Source of the DNA: Aliiglaciecola sp. CAU 1673
GTDB lineage: Bacteria; Pseudomonadota; Gammaproteobacteria; Enterobacterales; Alteromonadaceae
Direction of reading: 5' to 3'
DNA length: 64,000 nucleotides
Assembly (NCBI RefSeq): GCF_029223185.1
Contig: NZ_JARHUG010000013.1
Coordinates: 62,001-126,000 of the forward strand
Part shown: piece by piece, positions 8,502-17,797 of the stretch
Layout: every line of letters begins with the position of its first letter
Numbering within the stretch: the stretch's first letter is position 1
The notes under the pieces: model-generated
Database searches by the model: none
Seen by the model: the letters and a program-made list of their open reading frames with translations, nothing else
Told to the model about the DNA's origin: nothing
Position numbers and translations under genes: made by a program

Positions 8502-8963
8502 TTATTGACCAGGGTCAATCTTGCTATGGATGGTATTGAGCTGATGGAGTAATGCGTTATCCACTTCTACTCCGATGGTTTTACAGTAACTAAGTAAATT
8601 GCCTTTGCCGGATGCCTGCAGGGGAAGGCTTTGCAAAGCATCCAATAAATCACACTGTTGGCGGGCCTCAAGCGCAAGTTCCGCTTGTTTTAGACTGGCG
8701 TATGCTTGCGCATCCAATGCTTTGGTATGCTTTCGCACCTGACGAAGTGAAGTGAGCACAGACTCTGTGGGCACTAAAGCCTGACAAAGCGATGCCAACA
8801 TAATTTTATCCAGGTAGTAGCCCTGCTCTTGCAGATAGAGACACAGCAGTAATAGGTTGACGTTTAAGCCGTATCTGTCCTGCAAATGCAGGAAGTTATC
8901 TCGATGCTGCGAATAGCACTCCAGGCTGTAGGCCCAGAGCGCCTCTGCGCTGGGCTTAGGCAT
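8502..8963 (-). CDS. TIGR02444 family (DUF2390) protein
   Basis: Conserved protein of unknown function, usually next to yheS in Alteromonadales and Vibrionales. The predicted 153-residue product is mostly alpha-helical (LWAYSLECYSQHRDNFLHLQDRYGLNVNLLLLCLYLQ). An upstream TTG at 8978 is in frame, but the ATG at 8963, overlapping the yheS stop by eight bases, is the more likely start and implies translational coupling to yheS. No catalytic motif was seen. Confidence 0.8.
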   Translation of the reverse strand: MPKPSAEALWAYSLECYSQHRDNFLHLQDRYGLNVNLLLLCLYLQEQGYYLDKIMLASLCQALVPTESVLTSLRQVRKHTKALDAQAYASLKQAELALEARQQCDLLDALQSLPLQASGKGNLLSYCKTIGVEVDNALLHQLNTIHSKIDPGQ

Positions 8964-10863
8964 CCGCCATGGCCTCAAAGGCTTTTTGCATCTGTTCCAA
9001 TTGTTCCTGACTATCCAGCCAGTCCATCTCCAATTCTTCCAAAGCCTGTTTTTGCTTACTTTGCTGCTCTAAAAGAGATTTGAGTCTGGCCTTGTTGCGC
9101 TCCTCATACAGACTGGTGTCCAGCATTTCGTTTTCAATGGCAGCCAGTTCTTGCTGAAGCTTGTCCATCTTTTTTTCCTGCTCGGTAATCTGCTTGCGTA
9201 GCGGTTGTGTGGCCTGACGAAACTCTGCTTCCTGGCGTTTTTGCGCCTTGCGATCCACTTTTGGGGATGCTGTGTCATTGGTGACAACGGGTGCAGCGGT
9301 TTGCATCAACCAGTTTTTATAGTCATCCAGGTCACCGTTAAAAGGCTCCACCCGGCCACTATCTACCAGATAAAAATCCTCACACACTGTGCTGAGTAAA
9401 AAGCGGTCGTGTGATACCAGCACCAATGCACCTTCAAAGGCCTGCAAAGCAAGGTTCAGGGCATGACGCATATCAAGATCCAAGTGGTTGGTAGGCTCGT
9501 CCAATAGCAACAAGTTAGGCTTTTGGTAAACAACAAGGGCCAACACCAAACGCGCTTTTTCACCACCAGACATAGGTGCGACCTTCGCCAATGCCTCATC
9601 GCCATGAAAACCAAAACCGCCGAGGAAGTCCCGTAAGGATTGCTCTGTCGCCTTAGGATCCAGTCGCAGTATATGTTGTAGTGGCGAATCATCTGGTCGC
9701 AGATATTCCAATTGATGCTGGGCGAAATAGCCTATTTGCAGTCCTGCTGATTGATGGTAATGCCCGGCCAGCGGTGGGTTTTCGCCAGCCAGCATCTTGA
9801 TCAAGGTGGACTTGCCGGCACCGTTTCGCCCCAGCAAACCTATGCGACTGCCCGGTACCAGATTGAGTTGCAGCTTTTCCAGTATCACCTTGTCACCGTA
9901 ACCTGCCTGTACTTGCTCCATGCTGACAAGTGGGTTTGGTAACTTCGGCGGGGTAAAGAAAGAAAATGAGAAGCCGCTTTTATAATGAGCAGGCGCCAGT
10001 TTCTCCATCTTTTCCAACTGCTTAATGCGACTCTGGGCCTGTTTGGCTTTAGATGCCTTAGCTTTAAATCTGTTAATAAAGGACTGTAAATGCGCCACTT
10101 GCTGTTGCTGCTTCTGAAAAGCCAGATCTTGCAAGCGCATGCGCTCGGCGCGCTGCTCTTCAAAGGCACTGTAGTTGCCTTTGTAACTATGAAGCTGCTG
10201 TTGCTCGACACTGATAATTTCCGTCACCACCGCATCCAAAAAGGCCTTATCGTGGGAAATCAGTACCAAAGTACCGGGATAACGCTGCAGAAAACGCTCC
10301 AGCCAGATCACCGCATCTAAATCCAGGTGGTTGGTGGGTTCGTCCAGCAACAACAAGTCTGAATGACAAAGCAGTGCCTGAGCGAGGTTCAAGCGCATAC
10401 GCCAGCCACCTGAGAAGGTGCGCACTGGCCGTTGACAGGCCTCCTGCGAAAATCCCAAGCCATCCAGAATAATGGCGGCACGCGCTTCCACATCATAGCC
10501 ACCGGCCTGTTCCAGTAGCGCATGTAACTCTGCAATGCGTTCACCCAGATGTTGCTCCTGGGCATCGGCCAACTGTTGCTGGATTTGACGCAAACGCTGA
10601 TCCCCGTCAATCACGTATTCCAGTGCACTTTTGTCTGAGGCAGGGGTCTCCTGGGCTACCCAGGAAATTTGCCATTGCGAGGGCAACTCAAAATGCCCCT
10701 CATCGGCATGTAATTCATTGCGGAATAAGGCAAATAGGCTCGATTTTCCGCAGCCATTTGCACCCACCAAGCCCACTTTATGGCCTGGGTAAATGGTGGC
10801 ACTGGCAGATTTAAGCAACATCTTGTTGCCACGGATCAAGCCCAGATTGGCGATCTGTATCAT
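8956..10863 (-). CDS. yheS: ABC-F family ATPase YheS
   Basis: ABC-F protein with two ATPase domains and no membrane domain; members of this class act on the ribosome. First domain: Walker A GANGCGKSS near residue 34, signature FSGGWRMRL, Walker B LLLLDEPTNHLD. Second domain: Walker A GRNGAGKST, signature MSGGEKARL and the same Walker B. A linker with many basic residues (FKAKASKAKQAQSRIKQLE) joins them, and a Lys/Glu-rich coiled coil ends the protein. The start MIQIANLGL at 10863 matches E. coli YheS (635 against 637 residues); the frame is open another 41 codons upstream without homology. Confidence 0.94.
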   Translation of the reverse strand: MIQIANLGLIRGNKMLLKSASATIYPGHKVGLVGANGCGKSSLFALFRNELHADEGHFELPSQWQISWVAQETPASDKSALEYVIDGDQRLRQIQQQLADAQEQHLGERIAELHALLEQAGGYDVEARAAIILDGLGFSQEACQRPVRTFSGGWRMRLNLAQALLCHSDLLLLDEPTNHLDLDAVIWLERFLQRYPGTLVLISHDKAFLDAVVTEIISVEQQQLHSYKGNYSAFEEQRAERMRLQDLAFQKQQQQVAHLQSFINRFKAKASKAKQAQSRIKQLEKMEKLAPAHYKSGFSFSFFTPPKLPNPLVSMEQVQAGYGDKVILEKLQLNLVPGSRIGLLGRNGAGKSTLIKMLAGENPPLAGHYHQSAGLQIGYFAQHQLEYLRPDDSPLQHILRLDPKATEQSLRDFLGGFGFHGDEALAKVAPMSGGEKARLVLALVVYQKPNLLLLDEPTNHLDLDMRHALNLALQAFEGALVLVSHDRFLLSTVCEDFYLVDSGRVEPFNGDLDDYKNWLMQTAAPVVTNDTASPKVDRKAQKRQEAEFRQATQPLRKQITEQEKKMDKLQQELAAIENEMLDTSLYEERNKARLKSLLEQQSKQKQALEELEMDWLDSQEQLEQMQKAFEAMADA

Positions 10864-10924
10864 CTTTCGCTCGTATAAAGAAATTGCAGTATCATACCAT
10901 CTTCCCTTGCAGAGCCAGTTCAAG

Positions 10925-11128
10925 ATGTCACAAAAAACCCGCAAACGATTTATTGCCGGCGCTACCTGTCCAAGTTGCAAAGCCATGGATACCCTGATGC
11001 TTTACTTGGAGAACAATGTGGAGCACGTGGAGTGTGTGCAGTGCGGACACAAACAAACCCAGCCGGATGAAAAGGTTTCTGCCTCAACCCGTGTGCAGGA
11101 AAGTGTGATTGGCGTCTTTAAACCTTAA
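10925..11128 (+). CDS. yheV: YheV family putative zinc-ribbon protein
   Basis: 67-residue conserved protein of unknown function. Two CxxC pairs, CPSC and CVQC, form a likely zinc ribbon. The start MSQKTRKRF matches the family; the frame is open upstream, but there it runs through the yheS leader. It is divergent from yheS (61-base gap) and its last four bases overlap the convergent FNT transporter gene. Confidence 0.88.
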   Translation: MSQKTRKRFIAGATCPSCKAMDTLMLYLENNVEHVECVQCGHKQTQPDEKVSASTRVQESVIGVFKP

Positions 11129-12042
11129 CGCCTCTTGGTTTCCTGCCGCTGAGAATGGCGGATATGACCGTAGTTCAAAACGGCCACAAAGATACTACCT
11201 CCAACCAGATTACCGGCCAACACTGTGATAATTACCGGTGGTAACTGACTGAATTGCAGTACATTTGTTGAAAAATATGCGGCAAATAACTCAATGGAAC
11301 CGGCAATGCTGTGGTGAAAGCCCCCCAAGCCGATCAGAAAGGTCACAATATAAATACAAACAATCTGGCTCAGGGTGGAATAGGTCGCCAGCACTATCCA
11401 GGCGCCCAGTGCCATCAACCAACCTGCCAGAATGGCGCTGATAAACAGAGTTTGGACGGGAAACCCCAGCAAATGCTCGGCCAACAACAGATAGCCAGCT
11501 TTAGCGTGGATCACGGGCTCCGCCATGATAAGCAGTCCACTTGACGCCGCACCGCCAATAAGGTTGCCGGCGATTACTATTCCCCACAACTTGAATAATC
11601 CTTTGGGACTGGCTCGTCTATCCAACACCGGGTAGACAGCGGTGGCCGTGTGCTCGGTAAAAAGTTGGGTACGACTCAAGATACAAAGTACGAAACCAAG
11701 GGGATAGGCTGCGGCTAGGACCACACGTCCAAATCCATGATTCTGCTCGGGCACCAAGGTGGCCATGATCGCCACCGCAAGCACAGTAAAGCAAAGGATC
11801 ATGCCGGCGGCCATTGAGGATAACAGCAACGAGAAACCCGGTCGGCTAATCTGCTCCAGACCTTCACCGATGGCTTTTTCCAGGATGTCATCAGGATGGC
11901 GGAAAGTCTCGTCGGTGCGTTTGACAATAACGGAAACAAACTCGGTGTTTTCCTGTGCCCGCTCCTTGCCTCTCCCCGTATCTTGCTCACGGCCAAGAGG
12001 CTCACCGCTGCTTGAGACCAACTGCTGCTTTTTATCCTGCAC
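11125..12042 (-). CDS. Formate/nitrite transporter (FNT) family protein, YfdC-like
   Basis: Pentameric-channel family of FocA/NirC type, here closest in appearance to YfdC: a long charged cytoplasmic N-terminus (about 55 residues, DETFRHPDDILEKAIGEG) then six hydrophobic segments. The FNT signature region is visible as RTQLFTEHTATAVYPVL and GLGGFHHSIAGSIELFAAYF, with a conserved His in the re-entrant helix. The start is GTG at 12042 with GGGGAGGA upstream. Transported ion not known for this subgroup. Last four bases overlap yheV on the opposite strand. Confidence 0.85.
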   Translation of the reverse strand: MQDKKQQLVSSSGEPLGREQDTGRGKERAQENTEFVSVIVKRTDETFRHPDDILEKAIGEGLEQISRPGFSLLLSSMAAGMILCFTVLAVAIMATLVPEQNHGFGRVVLAAAYPLGFVLCILSRTQLFTEHTATAVYPVLDRRASPKGLFKLWGIVIAGNLIGGAASSGLLIMAEPVIHAKAGYLLLAEHLLGFPVQTLFISAILAGWLMALGAWIVLATYSTLSQIVCIYIVTFLIGLGGFHHSIAGSIELFAAYFSTNVLQFSQLPPVIITVLAGNLVGGSIFVAVLNYGHIRHSQRQETKRR

Positions 12043-12068
12043 CCTGCTTCCTCCCCGGACTTCGCTTT

Positions 12069-12299
12069 TTAGTAATGAGGCGGTGGCGCCTCTTCCGATT
12101 CGTTGGCGATATTGGAACCTTGCATATGTTTGAGGCGATCTACCACATGCTTCATCTGAAAACTCAGTTTCTCCAGCTGCTTTTGCTGGTCTGCCAACGC
12201 CTGGCTTAACATCTCAATGGTGTGCTCCTGAAAAGCCACCTTGGTTTGCAACACTTCAATATCGGACCTTGTCTGATCAGACTGCATCTGTTCCTGCAT
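12069..12299 (-). CDS. slyX: SlyX family coiled-coil protein
   Basis: 76-residue protein that is almost wholly one coiled coil (DIEVLQTKVAFQEHTIEMLSQ) and ends in the family's typical Pro-rich tail (EEAPPPHY). Function unknown. In E. coli slyX also lies next to fkpA; here a WD40 lipoprotein gene separates them. Confidence 0.9.
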   Translation of the reverse strand: MQEQMQSDQTRSDIEVLQTKVAFQEHTIEMLSQALADQQKQLEKLSFQMKHVVDRLKHMQGSNIANESEEAPPPHY

Positions 12300-12328
12300 T
12301 TATCTCTCTCAATCTTTAATTCCAGGTG

Positions 12329-13294
12329 TTAATACGCCCAGACTTCTGCCAGGCCACTGCTGCTTTCAGACAGCACGCGCCTGCTGGTTAAAAACCCCAC
12401 ATCATACACTACAGCGCTTTGCGGCTTGCTACCTTCTCTGGGAGCCACTCGCCATCCTTTTTCTTCATTGCCGGTCGCCACTTGCCACAAATTCAGCCCC
12501 CTTGCTGGCGAGCCAGTTAGCAAGTACTTGCCATCCTCAGAAAACTTGGCGGCCGTAAAAATCTTTTGTCGCTCCAGGAAGTGCAATTGGCTGACTTGCT
12601 GACCATTTCGCAAATCCCAAATGCGAGCGTTATCCTTGCTGTCCGCCGTGAAGGCATAGCGTCCCCAAGGATCCAGGGCTACCTTTGTCACCCTGCTGGG
12701 ATGCTGGAAGCTGAAAATAACCTGTCCGCTGCGCGTATCCCAAAGATAGGCTACGTAGTCATTGCTGCCGGTAAGGGCATAAAAGCCATTAGGTGAAAGG
12801 TCCAGGCTGTTTATCCTTTCCTGGTGACCAAGGAATTCCAACCGACGCCCCGTAGCAGGCTCGAAAAATAAGACCTTACCGTTACTTCTGCCCACCAGGA
12901 GGGCCTGTCCACCATCAGCAACTGCCACTGCCCGCACGCTTGACTCATCGATACGCCAAAAGCCCTCGGGATCGCCAGTGGAGAGATTCCACAAGGCAAA
13001 CGCTTCCCTGTCCGCGGTCACCGCGAAAGCCTTATCAAAAGCAATATGAATGTTGGCGACCAAGTTGTCCCCTTCGCCTTGGTGACGCCATTCAAACTTT
13101 ATCTTGTTATTCTTCAGATCCCAGACTTTTAACCCCTGCTCGATGCTGGATACAATTGACAACGTGCCATCCTGAGAAATAGCTGCCGCAAGGGAGCCGC
13201 CCTCGGCGTGAATATGGGATTCCAAAGCCTCACTACCCGGCAATGAACAGGCTGCCAGACAGAGGAAAATGGAAAGGATGATCGAATACCTCAA
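12329..13294 (-). CDS. WD40-repeat lipoprotein
   Basis: 321-residue protein with a lipoprotein signal (SIFLCLAAC, lipidated Cys at residue 16) and a repeat-built body. About six to seven blades can be seen from recurring endings such as GLKVWDLKNN, AFALWNLSTG, VLFFEPATG, VAYLWDTRSG, ARIWDLRNG and GLNLWQVATG, each about 40 residues apart, so a seven-bladed propeller anchored to a membrane is likely. The start is TTG at 13294 with GGGAAG upstream. It is upstream of slyX on the same strand and divergent from fkpA. Function unknown; propellers of this type usually bind partners. Confidence 0.85.
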   Translation of the reverse strand: MRYSIILSIFLCLAACSLPGSEALESHIHAEGGSLAAAISQDGTLSIVSSIEQGLKVWDLKNNKIKFEWRHQGEGDNLVANIHIAFDKAFAVTADREAFALWNLSTGDPEGFWRIDESSVRAVAVADGGQALLVGRSNGKVLFFEPATGRRLEFLGHQERINSLDLSPNGFYALTGSNDYVAYLWDTRSGQVIFSFQHPSRVTKVALDPWGRYAFTADSKDNARIWDLRNGQQVSQLHFLERQKIFTAAKFSEDGKYLLTGSPARGLNLWQVATGNEEKGWRVAPREGSKPQSAVVYDVGFLTSRRVLSESSSGLAEVWAY

Positions 13295-13547
13295 GGTGTA
13301 CTTCCCGGACTATCACTTTGCAAAAAGACGGTTTAGTATACTGTCTCCGGTTTTTATAGTCCGGAAAAGGATAAGATTCCCGCTTTTATTCGTGAGAAAC
13401 ATAAAAAAACGATCCTTTATAGATCAAATGGTGGCTCACGACATCAGGTACAAACTTGCCTAGCAGGGTTTCCCCGGCAACCAACGAATTATTGATGCCC
13501 AAGCTAAATACTCAATCTTTTATATCGAATAGGATTTGGAGACGTAG

Positions 13548-14285
13548 ATGAAGAATACCGCTATCGCCGCGCTGGTTATTTCCAGCCTGGGTTTGGCAGC
13601 ATGCCAGAAAGAAGAAGCCGTACAAAAGGCACCTGAAGTAAAACTGGAAACCACCTCACAGCAGCAGGCTTATGGCTTGGGTGCCTCTTTGGGTCAGTTT
13701 ATCGATCAGAAACTGGATATGCAGGAAAGTGTAGAAGTGAACCTAGACAGACAGCTGGTTATTCAAGGTTTTATCGATACCCTGACCGCTGAGTCTAAGT
13801 TGAACCAACAACAGATCCAGGAAGTGTTGACGGCACTGGATGGTGAAGTAAAAGAAAAACAGCAAAACAAAGAAGCACAGGTAAGTGAAGCTAACCTAGC
13901 CGCTGGCCAGGCTTTCCTGGAAGAAAACGCTAAGCGCGAAGGCGTAACCGTTACTGAGTCTGGTCTGCAATATGAAGTGGTGCAGCAAGGCGACGGACCC
14001 AAGCCCAGTGCCGAAGATACGGTAAAAGTACACTACACCGGCACTTTACTGGATGGCACTAAGTTTGACTCTTCATACGACCGCAACGAACCTGCAGTAT
14101 TCCCACTGCATCGCGTGATTGCCGGTTGGACCGAAGGGGTTCAGCTAATGAACGTTGGCTCCAAGTTTAAATTCTACATCCCTGCTGATTTGGCTTATGG
14201 CAAACGCTCTACCGGTCTGATCACGGCTAACTCTACTCTGGTGTTCGATGTAGAGTTGTTGGGTATCGAAAGTACAAATAAGTAA
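13548..14285 (+). CDS. fkpA: FKBP-type peptidyl-prolyl isomerase FkpA (predicted lipoprotein)
   Basis: Envelope chaperone and prolyl isomerase. Domains: signal with lipobox LAAC at residues 16-19; N-terminal dimerisation helices (QQAYGLGASLGQFIDQKL) to about residue 130; C-terminal FKBP domain starting VKVHYTGTLLDGTKFDSSYDR and including VIAGWTEGVQLM and IPADLAYG. A lipobox differs from E. coli FkpA, which is soluble periplasmic, so this one may be membrane-anchored. GGAG lies before the ATG, and a strong terminator follows 15 bases after the stop. Confidence 0.92.
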   Translation: MKNTAIAALVISSLGLAACQKEEAVQKAPEVKLETTSQQQAYGLGASLGQFIDQKLDMQESVEVNLDRQLVIQGFIDTLTAESKLNQQQIQEVLTALDGEVKEKQQNKEAQVSEANLAAGQAFLEENAKREGVTVTESGLQYEVVQQGDGPKPSAEDTVKVHYTGTLLDGTKFDSSYDRNEPAVFPLHRVIAGWTEGVQLMNVGSKFKFYIPADLAYGKRSTGLITANSTLVFDVELLGIESTNK

Positions 14286-14300
14286 CTCGATTCGCAGATG

Positions 14301-14336
14301 AAAAAAGCCGGGCGCTTTAAGCGCCCGGCTTTTTTA
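14301..14336. terminator. Strong rho-independent terminator after fkpA
   Basis: Arms AAAAAAGCCGGGCGC (14301-14315) and GCGCCCGGCTTTTTT (14321-14335) around TTTAA, a 15-bp perfect stem whose A and T tracts would serve on either strand. Confidence 0.92.
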
Positions 14337-14800
14337 TATGGATAATCGGCCTATTTTCCCTGCCGAACCTAGGGTCCCTCTTTACATTACCCGTTATACG
14401 GGTGTAATTGGCCGGATTTCTCCGGTATATCGATAACCAAATTGACTGCTAGCTGTCTTCACTCTTCTGGAGTTATGTCTGATAACGCTTGGCAAGAAAG
14501 TGGCCATTTGCTCAGACAGGTTCGATGGAAACCAGGCCCAGTAGCCAAACCTGAAACCACCTTGGTAAGCGGAAACTATCGAGATTCGAAATCCCTCCTA
14601 TATGCCGTTACCTTAGTTTAAGTCTAGAAGAAGACTGGCCCTTTCGCCTTCGCCTTTTGAAATAATTTTGTCATAAACAAGTGGGTGGAAATTCTGATTT
14701 ATTCCAAGCATAAACTTGACAGCACCAGCAATAGAAACAGACTAGCGCTGAAGTGGATATGGAGTAATACCTTGTCTGTTCAGGCAAAAAGGATCCTGTA
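14337..14800. other. Gene-free region between fkpA and greB
   Basis: About 460 bases with no convincing reading frame. It holds an imperfect hairpin near 14386-14411 (TTACCCG facing CGGGTGTAA) and a TTGACA at 14716-14721 that could be the -35 of greB, though no good -10 is at the right spacing. A stretch around 14590 (GATTCGAAATC) resembles a tRNA T-loop by chance only. No family of structured RNA was recognised. Confidence 0.5.
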
Positions 14801-15274
14801 TTGAAAACTAACCTGATTACCCGTGAAGGCTTTGAAGCCTTAAAGCATGAATTGGATCACCTATGGCGAAAAGAGCGCCCGGAAGTGACGGCCAAGGTAG
14901 CTTGGGCAGCGAGTCTGGGTGACAGAAGTGAAAATGCTGACTACCAATACAACAAAAAACGTCTTCGGGAAATTGATAGGCGTGTCCGGTTTTTAAGAAA
15001 ACGCCTGGAAGACCTGCAAGTAGTGGATTACTCCCCCCAGCAGGAGGGTAAGGTTTTCTTTGGCGCCTGGGTAGAAGTAGAGAATGATGCAGGGGAAATG
15101 CTCAAGTTTCGCATTGTCGGCCCTGATGAGATCTACGGCCGCAAAGATTACATTTCCATCGACTCCCCCATGGCGAGGGCGCTTTTGAAAAAACAAGTGG
15201 ACGAAGATGCTTGGGTGGCAACGCCGACCGGACGAAAACAATGGTTTGTAGTAAGCATATGTTACCCAAAGTAA
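14801..15274 (+). CDS. greB: Transcription elongation factor GreB
   Basis: Binds the RNA polymerase secondary channel and stimulates cleavage of backtracked transcripts. The N-terminal coiled coil carries the acidic tip in LGDRSENADYQYNKKRLREIDRRV, which holds the two residues that coordinate the catalytic metal; the C-terminal FKBP-like domain starts near VEVENDAGE. The 157-residue length is normal. The start is TTG, preceded by AAGGA, and MKTNLITREG aligns with the E. coli N-terminus, so the rare start is well supported. Confidence 0.95.
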   Translation: MKTNLITREGFEALKHELDHLWRKERPEVTAKVAWAASLGDRSENADYQYNKKRLREIDRRVRFLRKRLEDLQVVDYSPQQEGKVFFGAWVEVENDAGEMLKFRIVGPDEIYGRKDYISIDSPMARALLKKQVDEDAWVATPTGRKQWFVVSICYPK

Positions 15275-15284
15275 AACTCATGTA

Positions 15285-15376
15285 GCCCTGCGGTATGCAG
15301 GGCAAACTGTTGCAGGAAATACAAGCATTCTGACTGCAGGCGCTGGTATTTTTGCTGCTCAGCCCTTATAAAGGGC
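15285..15376. other. Two hairpins in the greB-tex gap
   Basis: First hairpin: arms GCCCTGC (15285-15291) and GCAGGGC (15297-15303), loop GGTAT. Second: arms GCCCTT (15362-15367) and AAGGGC (15371-15376), loop ATA. Neither is followed by a T-run, so the first may be a weak greB terminator and the second may lie in the tex leader. Confidence 0.4.
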
Positions 15377-15424
15377 CACATTCAGGAAATCACCTAACAT
15401 TCCCAACAGCCATTAGGGCACAAG

Positions 15425-17752
15425 ATGATCATTGAAAAAATTGCCTCTGAGTTATCCGTTTCTCCCCAGCAAATTCAGGCTGCAGTCCAGTTGCTGGATG
15501 AAGGTGCCACGGTGCCCTTTATCGCCCGCTACCGCAAAGAAGCCACCAATGGCTTGGACGACACCCAATTACGCACCCTGGAACAGCGTTTAGGTTATTT
15601 AAGAGAGCTGGAAGACAGGCGACAAGTCATTCTTAAAAGTATCGCCGAACAGGAAAAGCTCAGCGCTGAGTTAGAGCAGAAAATCCTTGCCGCTGACAAC
15701 AAGACAGAACTGGAAGACCTTTACCTGCCCTACAAACCCAAGCGCAGAACCAAAGGGCAGATAGCTATTGAGGCCGGATTGGAGCCTTTAGCGAATCAGT
15801 TGTTTGGAGACCCCATTCAAGATCCGGAAACATTGGCTACCCAGTATATTGATGTTGATAAGGGGGTCGCGGATAGCAAAGCCGCACTAGAAGGTGCCCG
15901 TTATATTTTAATGGAGCGCTTTGCTGAAGATGCTGATCTGTTACAGAAAATCCGTCAATCCCTGTTACAGCAAGCACATATTCAAGCCAAGGTAGTTGCA
16001 GGAAAGGAAAAAGAAGCAGCTAAATTCACTGACTACTTTGACCACTCTGAATTGTTGAACAAAGCCCCATCACACCGTGCATTAGCTATGTTCAGGGGAC
16101 GCAATGAGGGTCTGCTCCAGGTCTCTTTAGTTTCGGATCCCGCCAATGAAGAGGGTGATCGTAGCTCCCATTGTGAAGGCATTATTGCCAGCCATTTCGG
16201 GATTCGTGATCAGGGGAGACCAGCCGACGCCTGGCTTAAAGGTGTGGTGCAGTGGACCTGGCGGGTAAAAATCCTGCTGCACATGGAAAACGAACTGTTT
16301 GGCATGTTGCGTGAGCGTGCAGAGTTGGAAGCGATCAACGTATTCGCCAAGAACCTCAAAGATCTGTTAATGGCCGCACCAGCAGGAACTAAGACCACCA
16401 TGGGCCTGGATCCGGGCCTGCGCACCGGTGTAAAGGTGGCGGTGGTTGACAGCACCGGCAAAGTACTTGCTACCAATACGGTCTTTCCCCATGCCCCGCA
16501 AAATCACTGGGACAAGGCGATGCGCACCTTGGTAAACATGTGCCAGCAACACAAGGTAGAGCTGATTGCCATCGGTAACGGCACCGCCTCAAGAGAGTCC
16601 GATAAGCTGGCAGGTGAAGTAGTCAAAGCCTTGGGCGATATGAAAATCGCCAAAATCATGGTCAGTGAGGCTGGTGCATCCGTCTATTCAGCATCAGAGT
16701 TGGCCTCTCAGGAATTGCCGGAAATGGACGTATCCCTGCGAGGCGCAGTGTCTATTGCCAGACGCTTGCAGGACCCATTAGCTGAGTTGGTGAAAATCGA
16801 ACCCAAGGCAATTGGCGTCGGCCAATATCAACATGATGTTAGCCAAAGCCTGTTGGGCAAATCATTAGATGGTGTGGTGGAGGATTGTGTTAACGCCGTT
16901 GGCGTGGACGTAAATACCGCTTCGCCAGCGCTGCTAAGCTATGTTTCCGGTCTCAACAAAACCTTGGCCAATAACATCGTCAATTTTCGTAACCAGCATG
17001 GGGCTTTTAAAACTCGTAAAGCACTGATGGAAGTGGAGCGCTTAGGTCCCAAAGCATTTGAACAATCCGCCGGCTTCCTGCGCGTTATGAACGGGGAAAA
17101 CCCTTTGGATGCATCCGCGGTGCACCCGGAAGCATACAAACTGGTGGAACATATCAGTCAAAGTGCCAGCGCCAGCGTTAAAGAACTTATTGGTAATTCT
17201 GAACTGCTCCGTAAATTGAAACCCGCTGACTATGCCACCGAAAGTTTTGGTATTCCCACTATCAAAGATATCCTGTCAGAACTCGATAAACCCGGTCGCG
17301 ACCCCCGTCCGGAGTTTAAAACCGCTACGTTTAAAGATGGCGTGGAGAGCATTTCAGATCTCAAGCCCGGCATGATCCTGGAGGGCGTGGTCAGCAATGT
17401 GGCCGCCTTTGGCGCCTTCGTGGATGTGGGCGTGCATCAAGATGGTTTAGTGCATATCTCGGCAATGACCGACAAATATATTTCTGACCCCAGGGAAGTG
17501 GTCAAGGCCGGTGATATCGTCAAAGTAAAGGTGATGGAAGTGGATGTAGCGCGAAAGCGCATCTCCTTCAGCATGCGCATGAGCGATGAACCTAATCGCC
17601 AAGCCCAATCTGCTCAGCAAGACAGACCGGCAAAAGCTAAGCAGCAAGCTCCCAAAGGACAAGCACCAAAGCCTCGTCCTCAGACGCAACCTGCCAATGC
17701 CGCCATGGGCAATGCGCTGGCCGAAGCCTTTGCAAAAGCCAAGAAGTCCTGA
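15425..17752 (+). CDS. tex: Tex-family RNA-binding transcription accessory protein
   Basis: Nucleic-acid-binding protein related to eukaryotic Spt6. Domains in order: N-terminal helical Tex region (residues 1 to about 200); YqgF/RNase H-like domain from about 322 ([17 protein letters not shown]); helix-hairpin-helix region about 493-560 ([14 protein letters not shown]); S1 domain about 650-722 ([20 protein letters not shown] and KRISFSMRM); then a low-complexity Gln/Pro/Lys tail. At 775 residues it matches E. coli YhgF. It is a single-gene unit with a terminator directly after it. Confidence 0.94.
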   Translation: MIIEKIASELSVSPQQIQAAVQLLDEGATVPFIARYRKEATNGLDDTQLRTLEQRLGYLRELEDRRQVILKSIAEQEKLSAELEQKILAADNKTELEDLYLPYKPKRRTKGQIAIEAGLEPLANQLFGDPIQDPETLATQYIDVDKGVADSKAALEGARYILMERFAEDADLLQKIRQSLLQQAHIQAKVVAGKEKEAAKFTDYFDHSELLNKAPSHRALAMFRGRNEGLLQVSLVSDPANEEGDRSSHCEGIIASHFGIRDQGRPADAWLKGVVQWTWRVKILLHMENELFGMLRERAELEAINVFAKNLKDLLMAAPAGTKTTMGLDPGLRTGVKVAVVDSTGKVLATNTVFPHAPQNHWDKAMRTLVNMCQQHKVELIAIGNGTASRESDKLAGEVVKALGDMKIAKIMVSEAGASVYSASELASQELPEMDVSLRGAVSIARRLQDPLAELVKIEPKAIGVGQYQHDVSQSLLGKSLDGVVEDCVNAVGVDVNTASPALLSYVSGLNKTLANNIVNFRNQHGAFKTRKALMEVERLGPKAFEQSAGFLRVMNGENPLDASAVHPEAYKLVEHISQSASASVKELIGNSELLRKLKPADYATESFGIPTIKDILSELDKPGRDPRPEFKTATFKDGVESISDLKPGMILEGVVSNVAAFGAFVDVGVHQDGLVHISAMTDKYISDPREVVKAGDIVKVKVMEVDVARKRISFSMRMSDEPNRQAQSAQQDRPAKAKQQAPKGQAPKPRPQTQPANAAMGNALAEAFAKAKKS

Positions 17753-17759
17753 AAAGCAT

Positions 17760-17788
17760 GAGGCCCCTGTAAAGGGGCCTCTTTTTTT
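17760..17788. terminator. Terminator after tex
   Basis: Arms GAGGCCCC (17760-17767) and GGGGCCTC (17774-17781), loop TGTAAA, followed by a run of seven T. It separates tex from the convergent SprA-like gene. Confidence 0.9.
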
Positions 17789-17797
17789 AAAACTGAC

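Noticed and set aside
14570-14620. tRNA-like T-loop (GATTCGAAATC) in the fkpA-greB gap
   Set aside because: The flanking bases do not form a T stem and there is no matching acceptor stem, anticodon arm or CCA end.
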